Counted from the stretch's first letter, positions 51,676 to 63,713 are shown. The stretch: 64,000 bases of DNA from Clostridia bacterium (GCA_017541375.1 JAFXZE010000005.1:62001-126000), one strand, 5' to 3'. Numbers and translations are program-made. The notes: a model not told the origin generated them from the sequence alone.

Positions 51676-52659
51676 TCAACTTTCTTTCTTAGCGTTGCGT
51701 TTTGATTGTTTTTCGGCTATTGCTTTATTGGCCGCAGCCAACTTTTTGTCACGAACTTCACGCTTCGCCTCTAGCTTATTAGCCTTTTTTGTTTCTTTAG
51801 CTAATAATTTCTTTTGTTGAGTTTCTAATTTTTGATTTAGCGTTTCCTCTTTCATTTTTTCATTTTGCTTTTTAAGCTCTGCTTGTTTTTTCTTGGTAGT
51901 CATAATGTTTTGTTCTTTCATTGCTCGAACTTGACGCTCTTGAATGATTTCGTCTTGCTTTAGAGCTTCTTTTGTCTCTTTATCCTTTTGTTTGCGTAAG
52001 CGTTCGAGTAATTTTTTCTCTTCTTTCATCTTTTTTTGCTCTTCACGAGAAAGAATCTGATTGTCTTTTTTGTTCACAATTTTAGATACTCTTTCTCCTA
52101 GCGTTGGCTTTTCCATTGATTTAGCCTCGGCTTTGAGTTGTTTTTCTTCATTAATTACAGCACGCTCTTCGGCTTTTGTCTGAGGAAGCTGTTCTTTCTT
52201 CGCCTTGGATACAACGCGATCTAGCTCTGTTTTTTGCTCACCCTTTAGGCTAACAGCATATTTTGCCATTGCTTTACTCAACAAATCTCTAAATTGCGCC
52301 CTATTAGCTGGAGAGGCGTATGTGTGTTTTATTTCCTCTCCTTCCACATACCTTATCATTACACGCTTGCTACACAAGCAGTATGAAGGACTAATGCTGT
52401 CGGCATCAGTAACGGAAATGATAGCTCTGTATGGGATGGCTTTTGAAAGTAATCCACAACTGAGAAGTAAGCCATCTGGAAGCAATTCATAGAACGTGTT
52501 GAAATATATCAAGCACATAATCAACACTATCAATGTAAGCGCAACCGCTGGCCACCAAATCCCTGTCACCACCCAAGCCACAAACATAAATAGCATAATA
52601 ATGGATATTATAACGCATGTTATAAATACTCCATCACCTATTTTTGATTTTATTTTCAC
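51676..52659 (-). CDS. Membrane PH-domain protein with charged coiled-coil tail
   Basis: 327 residues. Two membrane helices at residues 10-52, then a bacterial PH-like beta domain (residues 55-130, FYELLPDGLLLSCGLLSKAIPYRAIISV) of the type seen in DUF1200/bPH proteins, and a tail of 180 residues made almost only of Lys, Glu, Gln, Ala and Arg (residues 140-327), likely an extended helix in the cytoplasm. GGAGGTAGG precedes ATG 52659. Function unknown. Confidence 0.75.
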   Translation of the reverse strand: MKIKSKIGDGVFITCVIISIIMLFMFVAWVVTGIWWPAVALTLIVLIMCLIYFNTFYELLPDGLLLSCGLLSKAIPYRAIISVTDADSISPSYCLCSKRVMIRYVEGEEIKHTYASPANRAQFRDLLSKAMAKYAVSLKGEQKTELDRVVSKAKKEQLPQTKAEERAVINEEKQLKAEAKSMEKPTLGERVSKIVNKKDNQILSREEQKKMKEEKKLLERLRKQKDKETKEALKQDEIIQERQVRAMKEQNIMTTKKKQAELKKQNEKMKEETLNQKLETQQKKLLAKETKKANKLEAKREVRDKKLAAANKAIAEKQSKRNAKKES

Positions 52660-52858
52660 AACCTACCTCCACATTGAGAAAATGTCATTATACTAAATTA
52701 TACAAAAACCACATCCAAAAGTAAAGCAATTTAGAGGATGAAATAAAAATTTTTATCCACACCACTTAAATAGTTTCTCATTATTTTTGCAAATTTATGA
52801 ATTTTTCTATCAAAAGTATTCCCAAATCACAAAAAATGTGTTATACTATTAGGAGCAA

Positions 52859-52935
52859 TATGGTGTGGCGTAGTTTGGTAGCGCACTAGGTTAGGGACTT
52901 AGGGGTCGCGGGTTCAAATCCCGCCACCATAACCA
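52859..52935 (+). tRNA. tRNA-Pro(AGG), rare anticodon
   Basis: 77 bases with encoded CCA. Acceptor TATGGTG/CACCATA, D arm GCGT/GCGC, anticodon stem CTAGG/CTTAG (one G-T pair) with loop TTAGGGA giving anticodon AGG, T arm GCGGG-TTCAAAT-CCCGC. All conserved positions (T8, T33, TTC in T loop) are present. TATACT lies ahead as -10. A34 is rare in bacteria outside tRNA-Arg(ACG). The following protein gene starts 41 bases later without a terminator. Confidence 0.85.
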
Positions 52936-52976
52936 ATTTAGGGATTGGGAAAGTTTTATAAGAGGTCTAGATAAAA

Positions 52977-54233
52977 ATGGAAGGTGAATTAACCAATAGA
53001 GAAGCAATAAATATTTGTGAGCCTGATTCGGCGTTATGTGACGCCGTTTTTTCTGCTATGAATCCAAACTTAGATGATGTGGATAAAGTGCTATATATAT
53101 ATACAAAATTATGTAGTTTGCTCAGCTATGATGCGGAATATTGGGCAACTGAATGTAATGATGAAAACAACATTCCCCCCAAATTTTTGCGCCATATAGA
53201 TATAAATGAAATAAACAAAATTAGCCCAACCAATCCCGAAGTCGTTTGTGTTGACTTTAACATTCTCTTTGCTAAAATGCTAGAAATGAACGGAATACAT
53301 ACACGAATAAAAACTAAAGGTAGAGACGGCGAAAATGAGCCACTATTTATGTATCACACAGATGTTGAAGTGCCACTATGTACACTAAAAAATCCGTCTC
53401 CAATCCTAAATAACATAAACTCTAACGAGCCTAATAACACCTTATATCTTACTTTTGCGGGATATTATGATATGAACAATATCAAAGTTTTGGGTGAAAT
53501 TAACAATATCACCTTGAGAGGATTTTCTAACGAGCAAAAAAGCTTTGAAACTGAACTAGAATCAAAGTTAAAACACACGGTTTCATATGAGATAGGCCAC
53601 TCCAAGCAAGCGTTAAAGTGTTTGTTGAGTGAGTATGAACTCCAACAAAAATTAGCAAATTTAGTAAAATCATGCTCATACCCAACCGACACGGAAGAAA
53701 GAATAGCAGCAGCTCAAGAAAGATTTCATTTATTCTTTAGCAAAATCACTCAAATAAACATGCCGACATTCCCCGCCCTACTCTACTCTAGTAAATTATT
53801 TGATCAAATAATCTCACCTCTAAAAAATGACAACTTTGTGGCAGAATTTTCTATCATTAAAGAACAAAAAAAAGATCAAAAGAATATGTATGATATGGTG
53901 GGACTTATCGCACTAGGCCCAAAACGAAATGTAACATACATCCATTTTTCCCCCAACAAATTTATCCAAACTATAGACAAGCAACTTGTGCAAAACAATT
54001 TTGCGGAAAGAAAAATGGACTATATTTCCAACCTTATGCCCAGAGCGCGCCATCTTGTGCCATATATATATAGCCCATATATAGAATTACGCTACAAAAG
54101 ACTTTTTGATGATATTGAAAAGAATTGTAAAAGAGGCTCTGATACTCCTCCCCCCAATTACAAAGATATATCATGCTGCACAAATGAACTAGATTCTTAT
54201 TTTCAAAAATGGCATCCGCCACTTACAAAATGA
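52977..54233 (+). CDS. Transglutaminase-like Cys/His protein, paralogue
   Basis: 418 residues, soluble. Paralogous to the protein at 11533-12873: KLCSLLSYDAEYWA (residues 44-57), NPEVVCVDFN with Cys91, HTDV with His127, and the IIKEQKKDQKNMYDMVGL segment near residue 303. Overall identity is moderate, with different C-termini (this copy ends HPPLTK without the Gln-rich tail). It lies right behind tRNA-Pro(AGG), probably on the same primary transcript, and lacks the small partner gene of the other copy. AAGAGGT precedes ATG 52977. Function unknown. Confidence 0.7.
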   Translation: MEGELTNREAINICEPDSALCDAVFSAMNPNLDDVDKVLYIYTKLCSLLSYDAEYWATECNDENNIPPKFLRHIDINEINKISPTNPEVVCVDFNILFAKMLEMNGIHTRIKTKGRDGENEPLFMYHTDVEVPLCTLKNPSPILNNINSNEPNNTLYLTFAGYYDMNNIKVLGEINNITLRGFSNEQKSFETELESKLKHTVSYEIGHSKQALKCLLSEYELQQKLANLVKSCSYPTDTEERIAAAQERFHLFFSKITQINMPTFPALLYSSKLFDQIISPLKNDNFVAEFSIIKEQKKDQKNMYDMVGLIALGPKRNVTYIHFSPNKFIQTIDKQLVQNNFAERKMDYISNLMPRARHLVPYIYSPYIELRYKRLFDDIEKNCKRGSDTPPPNYKDISCCTNELDSYFQKWHPPLTK

Positions 54234-54306
54234 ATTTGATAAAAAATGATATAAAAATTAGTTGCAAATCGAATTATTTTGTGCAATAATAAAAAAGGAG
54301 GTAAAT

Positions 54307-54615
54307 ATGTCATACAACAATCAAACAAAAGTACAGTCAATATTCCAAATAATCACCATTGTGCTGTCTATCGTAGTAATAATTGCATTCTTGTACACTG
54401 CTATAAACATAAAATGGAATTTTGTAACATCTGATGTGGTAAATAGCATTGTAGGATATGTTAGATATTTTGGCTCATTGGCTGTATGCGCTCTATTGCT
54501 ACTTGATTATGCGATTACTCGTTCTGTGACTTTCCAAATCATCATGTGCATTCTAATTGCTGCAGCAATAGTATTTCAATTTTTGGTGGGTGGACTTGAT
54601 AAACTCCCTATATAA
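54307..54615 (+). CDS. Three-helix membrane protein, unknown function
   Basis: 102 residues from ATG 54307, set by AAAGGAGG at 5 bases. Three hydrophobic segments (about residues 13-33, 48-68, 74-96), few charges. No family recognised. Convergent with gyrA, sharing a terminator. Confidence 0.7.
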   Translation: MSYNNQTKVQSIFQIITIVLSIVVIIAFLYTAINIKWNFVTSDVVNSIVGYVRYFGSLAVCALLLLDYAITRSVTFQIIMCILIAAAIVFQFLVGGLDKLPI

Positions 54616-54617
54616 CG

Positions 54618-54656
54618 TAAAAAAGGCTTTTGTAAAATTACAAAAGTCTTTTTTAT
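54618..54656. terminator. Bidirectional terminator
   Basis: A 15-bp stem (AAAAGGCTTTTGTAA, one G-T) with T6 on the plus strand and T5 on the minus strand; ends gyrA and the 102-residue gene. Confidence 0.85.
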
Positions 54657-57490
54657 TATTCTTCTTTTGATTCTTCAGCCGATTCATCCGTTTCTTCTGC
54701 TGTTTCGTCAGTTTCTCCAGTAGATTCAGATATTTCTTCTGATTTTTCTCCATCTTCTACATAATCTATCGGAGCCCCAGAATCTAACTCAACTTCTAGT
54801 TCATTTAACCCAGCTTCACTTTGCTCTTCAAATTGCGCTGCAAAGTCCCCAACACTAGGCAATCCATCCTCCTCTTCGGGTTCATTTGCTTCACTAGCAA
54901 CTGTCGCCATGCTAACTATAGAGTTGTTGCTACGCAATTTCATCATGCGTACACCTTGACTAGTCCTGCTGACCTTCCGAACATCACCAGATTTTATCCT
55001 AATAGTAGTACCGTTGTTAGTTATCAAAATCACATCATCATCAGTCTCGATTTGACGAAGGCCAACTACCTCTCCGGTCTTTTCATTAAATTCTCCCGCT
55101 TTTACACCTATACCGCCACGCGCTTGGAGACGATATTCACTAATGTCAGCACGCTTTCCATAACCGTTGGCTGTAATTGTCAAAACTTCTTTATCCGGCT
55201 GAACTACGCACATATCTACAAGTACCGCTCCATCGAGTAACCTCATAGCCCTTACTCCTCGAGCTGCCCTACCCAATGGACGAATCCGACGCTCGTTAAA
55301 GCGAATACACTTACCACTGCTACAAGCGATTAGATAATCATCATTACCGCTACTGCGCTCCACTTTGATAAGCTCATCTCCTTCATCTAACGAGATTGCT
55401 CTCTTTCCTGAGCGCATAATACTAAAGAACTGCTCTACTGGAGTTTTCTTGATAAGACCATTGCGAGTGGTAAATACTAAATATCCATTTGGATTTACAT
55501 CACCAGCGTAATCATCGATTACTTCCCCTGTCTCAGGATCTTCTTTCTCCACATTTTCTGTAGCAACACCAAGATTTTCATCTGTCACATCTTCTTCTGT
55601 CGTTGGTGGATATACACTCTTTTTGCCTGATACCATCTCCGCAGGTAAGCAAATGAGTGCTGATACCTGCTCACCTTGAGCAACTTGGAGAAGGTTAATA
55701 ATATTTCTTCCTTTGCTAACTTTGCTACCCTCAGGGATTTCATAAGTCTTTACAGAGTACACTTTACCTAGGTTTGTAAAGAATAGCATCGTGTCGTGGG
55801 TGTTGGCTATGAGAAGCTTGCTTACCTTGTCATTATCTTTTGACTTGTGAGTAGAAATTCCCACTCCTCCACGATTTTGAGTATGATATTCACTCAAAGC
55901 CATGCGCTTTAGATATCCTTGATTTGTCATACTGATAACCATATCTTCTTTTGCAATCAAATCTTCGATATCAAAGTTCCCCACATCATGACTAATCTCA
56001 CTACGCCTTGGAGTATTATATTTTTCTTTGATTTCTGTGAGCTCTTTAGCAATAATAGCTAACACCTTGTTTGGATCAGCTAAAATACCTTCACACTCAG
56101 CAATAAAGTTTCGTAGGTCGGCCAATTCTTGCTGTAGTTTTTCTACTTCTAAAGCAGTCAACCTACTCAACCTCATGTCAAGGATTGCATTGGCTTGTTT
56201 ATCTGATAAACTAAAGCAAGTACACAACTTTTCGAGTGCATCATTACGCTCTTTACTGCTCTTAATTACCTGAATAACCTCATCAATATTGGCTAGAGCT
56301 ATAACCAATCCTTCTACGATATGAGCACGCTCTTTGGCTCTCTCAAGGTCATATTGAGTACGCCTTGTGATAACTTCCTTTTGATGCTCTAGATAGTAAT
56401 ATAGCATTTCTTTAAGGTTTAGCACCTTTGGCTCGCCATTGACAAGTGCTAAGAATATTATCCCAGTGCTGGTTTGCAATTGACTGTGCTTAAATAACAA
56501 ATTTAGCACAACTTGTGGATTTGCATCTCTTTTCAAATCGATTACTATACGCATACCAGTTCGGTCTGATTCTTCCTTGATATCAGCGATTCCCTCTATC
56601 TTTTTATCGCGCACAAGGTTAGCAATTTGGAGTATCAACTGAGCTTTGTTCACCTGATATGGAATTTCCGTTACAACAATCTTTATTTTGCCGTTATCAT
56701 CCTCAATCTCAGTACGAGCTCTAGCCACAATCTTCCCATGCCCAGTCTTGTATGCTTGCCTAATTCCCATACGCCCCATGATAAGAGCACCCGTAGGAAA
56801 ATCTGGAGCTTTGATATAGGTCATCAAATCATCGATTTCGATGTCAGGATTGTTAATTAAGGCTATCACCCCATCAATTACCTCTCCAAGGTTGTGAGGT
56901 GGAATAGCTGTAGCCATTCCCACAGCGATACCATCAGCACCATTTACAAGTAGGTTTGGATATCTTGAAGGCAAAACTGCTGGTTGCATAAGCGTGTCAT
57001 CAAAGTTTGGTACCATATCTACGCAATCTTTATCCAAATCTCGCAACATTTCACTCGCGATTTTACTCAGCCTTGCCTCTGTATAACGTTGCGCTGCAGC
57101 TGGGTCACCATCTATAGACCCAAAATTTCCTTGTCCATCTACTAAAGGCGCGCGCATAGTAAAAGGTTGTGCCAAACGTACCAAAGCATCATACACTGCA
57201 CTATCTCCGTGAGGGTGATATTTACCCAATACATCACCCACGATACGTGCACACTTTCGGTATGGTTTATCGTTAAATAGATTTAATTCGCTCATGCTAT
57301 ATAATATCCTACGATGTACGGGTTTTAAACCATCTCGCACATCAGGAATAGCACGGCTAACATTTACAGCCATGGCATATGCTATAAAACTTTTCTTCAT
57401 TTCCCCTACGACAGGAGTTTTGATTACATTCGTATTGTCGATTTTTTGTTCTGTAGGAACTTGGGGTGTAATGTTTTCTTGGTTTTCCAT
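54656..57490 (-). CDS. gyrA: DNA gyrase subunit A
   Basis: 944 residues, longer than the typical 820-880. Catalytic Tyr136 in AAQRYTEAR; quinolone-region [10 protein letters not shown] intact with Ser97; GyrA-box type motif QARGGIGVK in the C-terminal beta-pinwheel. An acidic insert (about residues 645-690, [12 protein letters not shown]...) interrupts the pinwheel, and the last 75 residues are a Glu/Asp/Ser tail with ETDE(T/S)AEE repeats. It introduces negative supercoils with GyrB, encoded 28 bases upstream. ATG 57490. Confidence 0.97.
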   Translation of the reverse strand: MENQENITPQVPTEQKIDNTNVIKTPVVGEMKKSFIAYAMAVNVSRAIPDVRDGLKPVHRRILYSMSELNLFNDKPYRKCARIVGDVLGKYHPHGDSAVYDALVRLAQPFTMRAPLVDGQGNFGSIDGDPAAAQRYTEARLSKIASEMLRDLDKDCVDMVPNFDDTLMQPAVLPSRYPNLLVNGADGIAVGMATAIPPHNLGEVIDGVIALINNPDIEIDDLMTYIKAPDFPTGALIMGRMGIRQAYKTGHGKIVARARTEIEDDNGKIKIVVTEIPYQVNKAQLILQIANLVRDKKIEGIADIKEESDRTGMRIVIDLKRDANPQVVLNLLFKHSQLQTSTGIIFLALVNGEPKVLNLKEMLYYYLEHQKEVITRRTQYDLERAKERAHIVEGLVIALANIDEVIQVIKSSKERNDALEKLCTCFSLSDKQANAILDMRLSRLTALEVEKLQQELADLRNFIAECEGILADPNKVLAIIAKELTEIKEKYNTPRRSEISHDVGNFDIEDLIAKEDMVISMTNQGYLKRMALSEYHTQNRGGVGISTHKSKDNDKVSKLLIANTHDTMLFFTNLGKVYSVKTYEIPEGSKVSKGRNIINLLQVAQGEQVSALICLPAEMVSGKKSVYPPTTEEDVTDENLGVATENVEKEDPETGEVIDDYAGDVNPNGYLVFTTRNGLIKKTPVEQFFSIMRSGKRAISLDEGDELIKVERSSGNDDYLIACSSGKCIRFNERRIRPLGRAARGVRAMRLLDGAVLVDMCVVQPDKEVLTITANGYGKRADISEYRLQARGGIGVKAGEFNEKTGEVVGLRQIETDDDVILITNNGTTIRIKSGDVRKVSRTSQGVRMMKLRSNNSIVSMATVASEANEPEEEDGLPSVGDFAAQFEEQSEAGLNELEVELDSGAPIDYVEDGEKSEEISESTGETDETAEETDESAEESKEE

Positions 57491-57518
57491 AAATTATCTG
57501 TCCTTTTTTCTTTTCTTA

Positions 57519-59447
<1,929 letters not shown>

Positions 59448-59463
59448 TTATTTTATATAATCT

Positions 59464-60804
59464 TTACATTACCATACTTTGTTGTTTTTCAATGTCGCCG
59501 ATTGGTGTCACACAGAAATCTTGTTTAACCCGCATGTTAGCCATATATTTTTGGTTTAATTTACTAATTATTTCTTTCTTATCCGAAGCAAAATCCGTAT
59601 ACTCACTCATATAATTAATTAAGACTTGCGGATTTAAAGTTTCAGTTCGATAGAAGTCATACAAACGTTTCTGCTCATCAGTTAAATTTTGAACTTTATA
59701 TTTTTTATCTGTAAACTGCACCACACTGGTAAGGTTTTTTGCTATTTTATCATAGTCAAATTCTTTATACTCGACTTGCGCTACATTTCCCATCTCATTT
59801 TCTTTTATACATGATTTCAGCAATTCATGAAACAAACACTCAAATCCATATGTACCGTTTATGTCAAAATCACTATTTCCAGTGAGATAATTCTTTCTTA
59901 GGCTATTATCGCTAACTAAATTCCACATTCCTACTAAATAGACAAATGGTCTATAACATGAGTCAAGCTTTGTCTTATAAAACTCAATTAGGCTAATTGG
60001 ACTAAGTCCCAGCTCACAGCCTAGTGCGTTGGCCATATCATCTACAATTGCATCTTCAAATACTCTAGAACACTCACTCTCAAAAATTACCTTATTAGGC
60101 TTCCCTTGAACAACATTAAATACGCTCACAAGACTATTTCCATAAACCTGAGCCATATTAAGCAAATCTACTGGAAATATATCTGCATCCATAGCGTTTT
60201 CTAGAGCCTCATAATAACTTTGTGGTCTCATCCTTCTTCTTAGTAAAATTATTTTTCTATTAGCTAAACAATGATTTAATTCATGGAGCACAGAAAATTT
60301 TTTATTTACATCCTCAAAAATAAGCCAATTTTTTAATTTCGCATCCCTTTGAATTTTCTTGTTGTATCGCGCTGCCTTATCAGCACTAAATATCTCTGGT
60401 TCTATCACAATACTATGGAATTGCTTATCAGCTTCATCAAGTTTTTTTAAGTATGTCCTTATTCCCTCAGCCAAAACTTGTTTAAAATCCATAGATCCAT
60501 AATGTAATTTTTCATCATAGCCTACCCTATCAGATGGATTTTCCTCACTTATTCGCACAGAATTGTATGGCCTATTTTTTTGCGTAACTCTATAGGAATA
60601 AGCATCACAATAGTCTCCTTTTGTACCAAGTCGCATCTTAGTATTAAATAGCTTGTAAAACATCTCATCCCGAGCCTCTGGGGCATATTCGCAAAGTTTT
60701 AGGTAATATGGCTCAATGTAGTCAGCGTATATCCCATATTTTTCACGCATTTTTTGCTTATCATCAAAAAATCGTCGTTTTTTACTATCTAATTCAATCT
60801 CCAT
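59464..60804 (-). CDS. Putative zinc metalloprotease (HExxH) between recF and gyrB
   Basis: 446 residues from ATG 60804, one base after the recF stop, with GGTGG inside the recF end as ribosome site. No signal peptide or membrane helix. Residues 171-180 read SVLHELNHCL, an HExxH zinc-peptidase motif (His174, Glu175, His178) in a hydrophobic-flanked helix; a possible third ligand is Glu250 or a neighbour in VFEDAIVDDMAN, about 72 residues on. The rest is unrecognised. In many Firmicutes a small DUF370 gene (remB/yaaB) sits at this place; here it is replaced. Peptidase activity is inference. Confidence 0.65.
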   Translation of the reverse strand: MEIELDSKKRRFFDDKQKMREKYGIYADYIEPYYLKLCEYAPEARDEMFYKLFNTKMRLGTKGDYCDAYSYRVTQKNRPYNSVRISEENPSDRVGYDEKLHYGSMDFKQVLAEGIRTYLKKLDEADKQFHSIVIEPEIFSADKAARYNKKIQRDAKLKNWLIFEDVNKKFSVLHELNHCLANRKIILLRRRMRPQSYYEALENAMDADIFPVDLLNMAQVYGNSLVSVFNVVQGKPNKVIFESECSRVFEDAIVDDMANALGCELGLSPISLIEFYKTKLDSCYRPFVYLVGMWNLVSDNSLRKNYLTGNSDFDINGTYGFECLFHELLKSCIKENEMGNVAQVEYKEFDYDKIAKNLTSVVQFTDKKYKVQNLTDEQKRLYDFYRTETLNPQVLINYMSEYTDFASDKKEIISKLNQKYMANMRVKQDFCVTPIGDIEKQQSMVM

Positions 60805-60805
60805 T

Positions 60806-62068
60806 CTATCCACCATCCATGTTGTCAAGTTGCTCATTCTCAAAAGCTTGCTCAATCAATGCTACCTTACTATTTATGTCAAAATCTACTTTCTCTTCAT
60901 TAGCATTGCTTTTGTCTATATCAAATAAAACTTCTCCCTTTTTCACAACAAATGACTTATGTGATAAGTCATTATATTTCCACTCTGTGCAAGTAATGAT
61001 AGTATTAAATGTATTGCAATATTCCATCAAAGCTCGTTGCCTATCTTCATCAAGTTCAGACAGCACATCATCGAGAAGTAATACAGGTTTTTCCCCATAA
61101 AACTTTTTGTATAGATACATCTCAGCGATTTTTAGAGCCAATGTTGCTGAGCGCTGCTGTCCCATAGAACCCGAAGTGCGTAAATTTATCCAATGTTCCA
61201 CTTCCACATCTCGCCCCTCCATAGGCGAATTCGCTGTTATGTAGCCTAATTTTATTTCTATATCATCGTGATGAGGGCCAATTGTACTATTTTTAGTGAC
61301 CACATCGCGTAGATATGCTGCTCTACATTTAGATTGATAGACCTCATCAAAGGTATTTACATTGATATCAGTCAATCTATCAAAAAAAGTCTTGTAGGTG
61401 CAATGTAGCGTCTCTTTATTGTCAGTCAGTATTCTCATAGCTATAGCACCAAACTTATCGAGATTGCGCACAAAATTTGCTCTACGCAACATCACTCGCA
61501 AACTATATGCGCTAATCTGCTTATCCCACGGCAATAATGAAGAGTCATAATGCGCTGTGTTTGTTAATCCCTGCAAAATTGCATTACGCTGTTTGAGTGC
61601 ATGGAGTAGATTGCGTAGTGCTACCATATATCCTGCACCAATCTGACAGTTTACTATATCCATAAAGCGTCGCCTAAACTGAGGTGGCCCACGCACGATT
61701 TCCAGCTCATCAGGGCTAAAATAAACACTAGTAAAATTGCCTATCACATCACTGATCTTTGCTGATGGCGTACCATCTATAGCCACAACCTTAGGCTTGG
61801 TAGAGCTCAGGGAAAGGGAAACATTTCTCTCTACACCTGCCCTAATAAAATCTAAGCCAACCTCCGCACTACGCTTACCAGTAGCAATCAATTCTCCATC
61901 CTTGCGAGTGCGTGGGCTACGCCCAATAGAAGAAAGGTATATCGCCTCAAGCAAGTTGGTCTTACCAGCTCCATTCTCCCCTCTTATCACATTTAGCCCA
62001 GGTCCAAACTCAATGGTTTGCTCTGACAGATTTCGGAAATTCTTTACTTTTATCGCTTTGACTTGCAT
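60806..62068 (-). CDS. recF: DNA replication and repair protein RecF
   Basis: 420 residues, about 50 longer than usual at the C-terminus. Walker A GENGAGKT (residues 30-37), SMGQQRSATLALK signature and Walker B VLLLDDVLSELD. The C-terminal addition is acidic (DKSNANEEKVDFDINSK). It loads RecO/RecR and RecA at gapped DNA. AAGGA precedes ATG 62068; it is followed immediately by the HExxH gene. dnaN, usually upstream, is absent. Confidence 0.95.
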   Translation of the reverse strand: MQVKAIKVKNFRNLSEQTIEFGPGLNVIRGENGAGKTNLLEAIYLSSIGRSPRTRKDGELIATGKRSAEVGLDFIRAGVERNVSLSLSSTKPKVVAIDGTPSAKISDVIGNFTSVYFSPDELEIVRGPPQFRRRFMDIVNCQIGAGYMVALRNLLHALKQRNAILQGLTNTAHYDSSLLPWDKQISAYSLRVMLRRANFVRNLDKFGAIAMRILTDNKETLHCTYKTFFDRLTDINVNTFDEVYQSKCRAAYLRDVVTKNSTIGPHHDDIEIKLGYITANSPMEGRDVEVEHWINLRTSGSMGQQRSATLALKIAEMYLYKKFYGEKPVLLLDDVLSELDEDRQRALMEYCNTFNTIITCTEWKYNDLSHKSFVVKKGEVLFDIDKSNANEEKVDFDINSKVALIEQAFENEQLDNMDGG

Positions 62069-62091
62069 ACATTTTCCTTAAATCAAAATTC

Positions 62092-62128
62092 TAGCTACGC
62101 GCTACGCGCGCATACGCGCGCGCGTATA
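62092..62128. other. Alternating CG tract with hairpin between dnaA and recF
   Basis: About 37 bases made of GCTACGCG, CGCGCATACG and CGCGCGCGTA units in a genome of low GC. TACGCGCGC pairs with GCGCGCGTA around ATACGC. Alternating purine-pyrimidine CG runs can form Z-DNA. The remaining spacer (62129-62255) is AT-rich with no gene; no T tract follows the hairpin on either strand. Confidence 0.75.
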
Positions 62129-62255
62129 AAAAAACAACAAAACTTGCTATCTCTCAAACAAATTTCATCGTTTCTCATTATATCACATTTGGGCAAAAAA
62201 CGCAAGATAAATTGACCAATTTTTCAAGAAAATAATCACGCTTATTGTAGCAATT

Positions 62256-63641
62256 TTAAAGAGAAGCCATTTTTATTTTATTAACCAGCTCATTTATAGT
62301 TTTTTTAGTCGGCTTATCAGTTTTTAACATGTCCATTATCTTATCCCTAGCATGAATGATTGTGGTGTGATCTCGCCCAAAATACTCTCCTATATTGATG
62401 AGTGGAATGTTTAACTGTGACCACATTAGATAAATACACACCTGCCTAGGCATCACTATTTCTTTGTTTCTCCTCCGCCCTGTAAGGTCATTTCGATTGA
62501 TGCCATAATAATCGCACACAATATCAATTATTTTGTCTTGATTCATACGAGATTTACTAACCTCTGCTGATGGACTATCCTTACGCAACACTTCTTCCAT
62601 ATCCTCAACTGATGCAGATGCTTTGCCGTGTAGATTTGCCAAAAAATAAATTTTTTTGAGTATTCCTTCGATTTCTCGAATGTTATAATTTGCTAGTCTA
62701 TCCGCCAACACACTATCTACCCCTTTATCAAACGCAAATCCCTCTAGCTCAATCTTTTTTTGTATAATGAGTAGTCTTGTTTCAAAATCTGGCGGTTGAA
62801 TATCTTGGATAAAGCCACTAGCAAATCTCGAACGCAACCTATCCTCTAGTGTAGACATCTCTTTAGGCGGCCTATCACTTGAAATAATAATTTGCTTTCC
62901 CGATTGATAAAGGTCGTTGAAAGTATTGAAAAATTCTTCCTGCACACCTTTTTTGTTACTGATAGACTGAATGTCATCTATTATCAACACATCAGCTTCT
63001 CGATATATCTTATGAAAAGCCTCCATCCCTTTTTCTTGTCGCTCACGCAATGCATCTACAAAATCATTAGTAAATTGCTCACAGGTCACATACACAATAT
63101 TGAAGTTGGGTGTTTTATGTTCCCAAAGATAGTTCCCTATAGCCTGCAAAAGATGAGTCTTTCCTAGCCCAGAGCCTCCATATATAAAGAGTGGATTAAA
63201 TCTAACTGCAGGGCACTCCGCCACAGCTCGAGCCGCCGCATAAATCACTTGGTTAGTAGTCCCTATGACAAAATTGTCAAATGTATAGCGAGGATTAAAG
63301 GGATTTTTAGCACTATACGAAGTGGTAATGCCGTCTATTTCTATTTCGTCATTTGGATGTTGCTCACTATATTTGGATATATATTCTTCTTTCTCCTCAG
63401 GAATTAATACCGATATTTCACTCACATTATAATGTCGCTTTATCGAATCTTTCATCTTGCTAAAATATGTGTCATAAACCTGATTGCGAGCCATTTCATT
63501 GGGTGCCACTACTACCAACTTATCCGTCTCAAGATTGATAGGTTGTAGAGTATTTATCCATAAATCCATTCCTACAGAGCTGATATTCTTCCCAAAATCT
63601 TCTAGACATTGTTGCCAAAGTTTCTCGATGCTACTTTGCAT
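62256..63641 (-). CDS. dnaA: Chromosomal replication initiator DnaA
   Basis: 461 residues. Domain III AAA+ with Walker A GGSGLGKTH (about residues 155-163), Walker B VLIIDDIQ and the sensor region LRSRFASG; domain IV with EYFGRDHTTIIHARDKI for DnaA-box binding. It melts the origin and recruits the helicase. Start ATG 63641 behind GGAGGAG. The divergent promoter at the window's right edge is in the place of rpmH. Confidence 0.97.
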   Translation of the reverse strand: MQSSIEKLWQQCLEDFGKNISSVGMDLWINTLQPINLETDKLVVVAPNEMARNQVYDTYFSKMKDSIKRHYNVSEISVLIPEEKEEYISKYSEQHPNDEIEIDGITTSYSAKNPFNPRYTFDNFVIGTTNQVIYAAARAVAECPAVRFNPLFIYGGSGLGKTHLLQAIGNYLWEHKTPNFNIVYVTCEQFTNDFVDALRERQEKGMEAFHKIYREADVLIIDDIQSISNKKGVQEEFFNTFNDLYQSGKQIIISSDRPPKEMSTLEDRLRSRFASGFIQDIQPPDFETRLLIIQKKIELEGFAFDKGVDSVLADRLANYNIREIEGILKKIYFLANLHGKASASVEDMEEVLRKDSPSAEVSKSRMNQDKIIDIVCDYYGINRNDLTGRRRNKEIVMPRQVCIYLMWSQLNIPLINIGEYFGRDHTTIIHARDKIMDMLKTDKPTKKTINELVNKIKMASL

Positions 63642-63684
63642 GTTCTCCTCCTACACCTATTTCATATCTCAATTCTAACAAATA

Positions 63685-63713
63685 TGTATAACATAATCCC
63701 TCAAAAAAGTAAA
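63685..63713 (-). promoter_or_regulatory. Promoter of dnaA
   Basis: TTTACT (63708-63713) and TATACA (63685-63690) on the minus strand, spacer 17. The -10 overlaps a near-match DnaA box, which would allow autorepression. Confidence 0.5.

Noticed and set aside
52753..52761. Exact DnaA box TTATCCACA (also 20639-20647)
   Set aside because: Single isolated boxes far from the dnaA region; expected by chance in AT-rich DNA, so not called origins.
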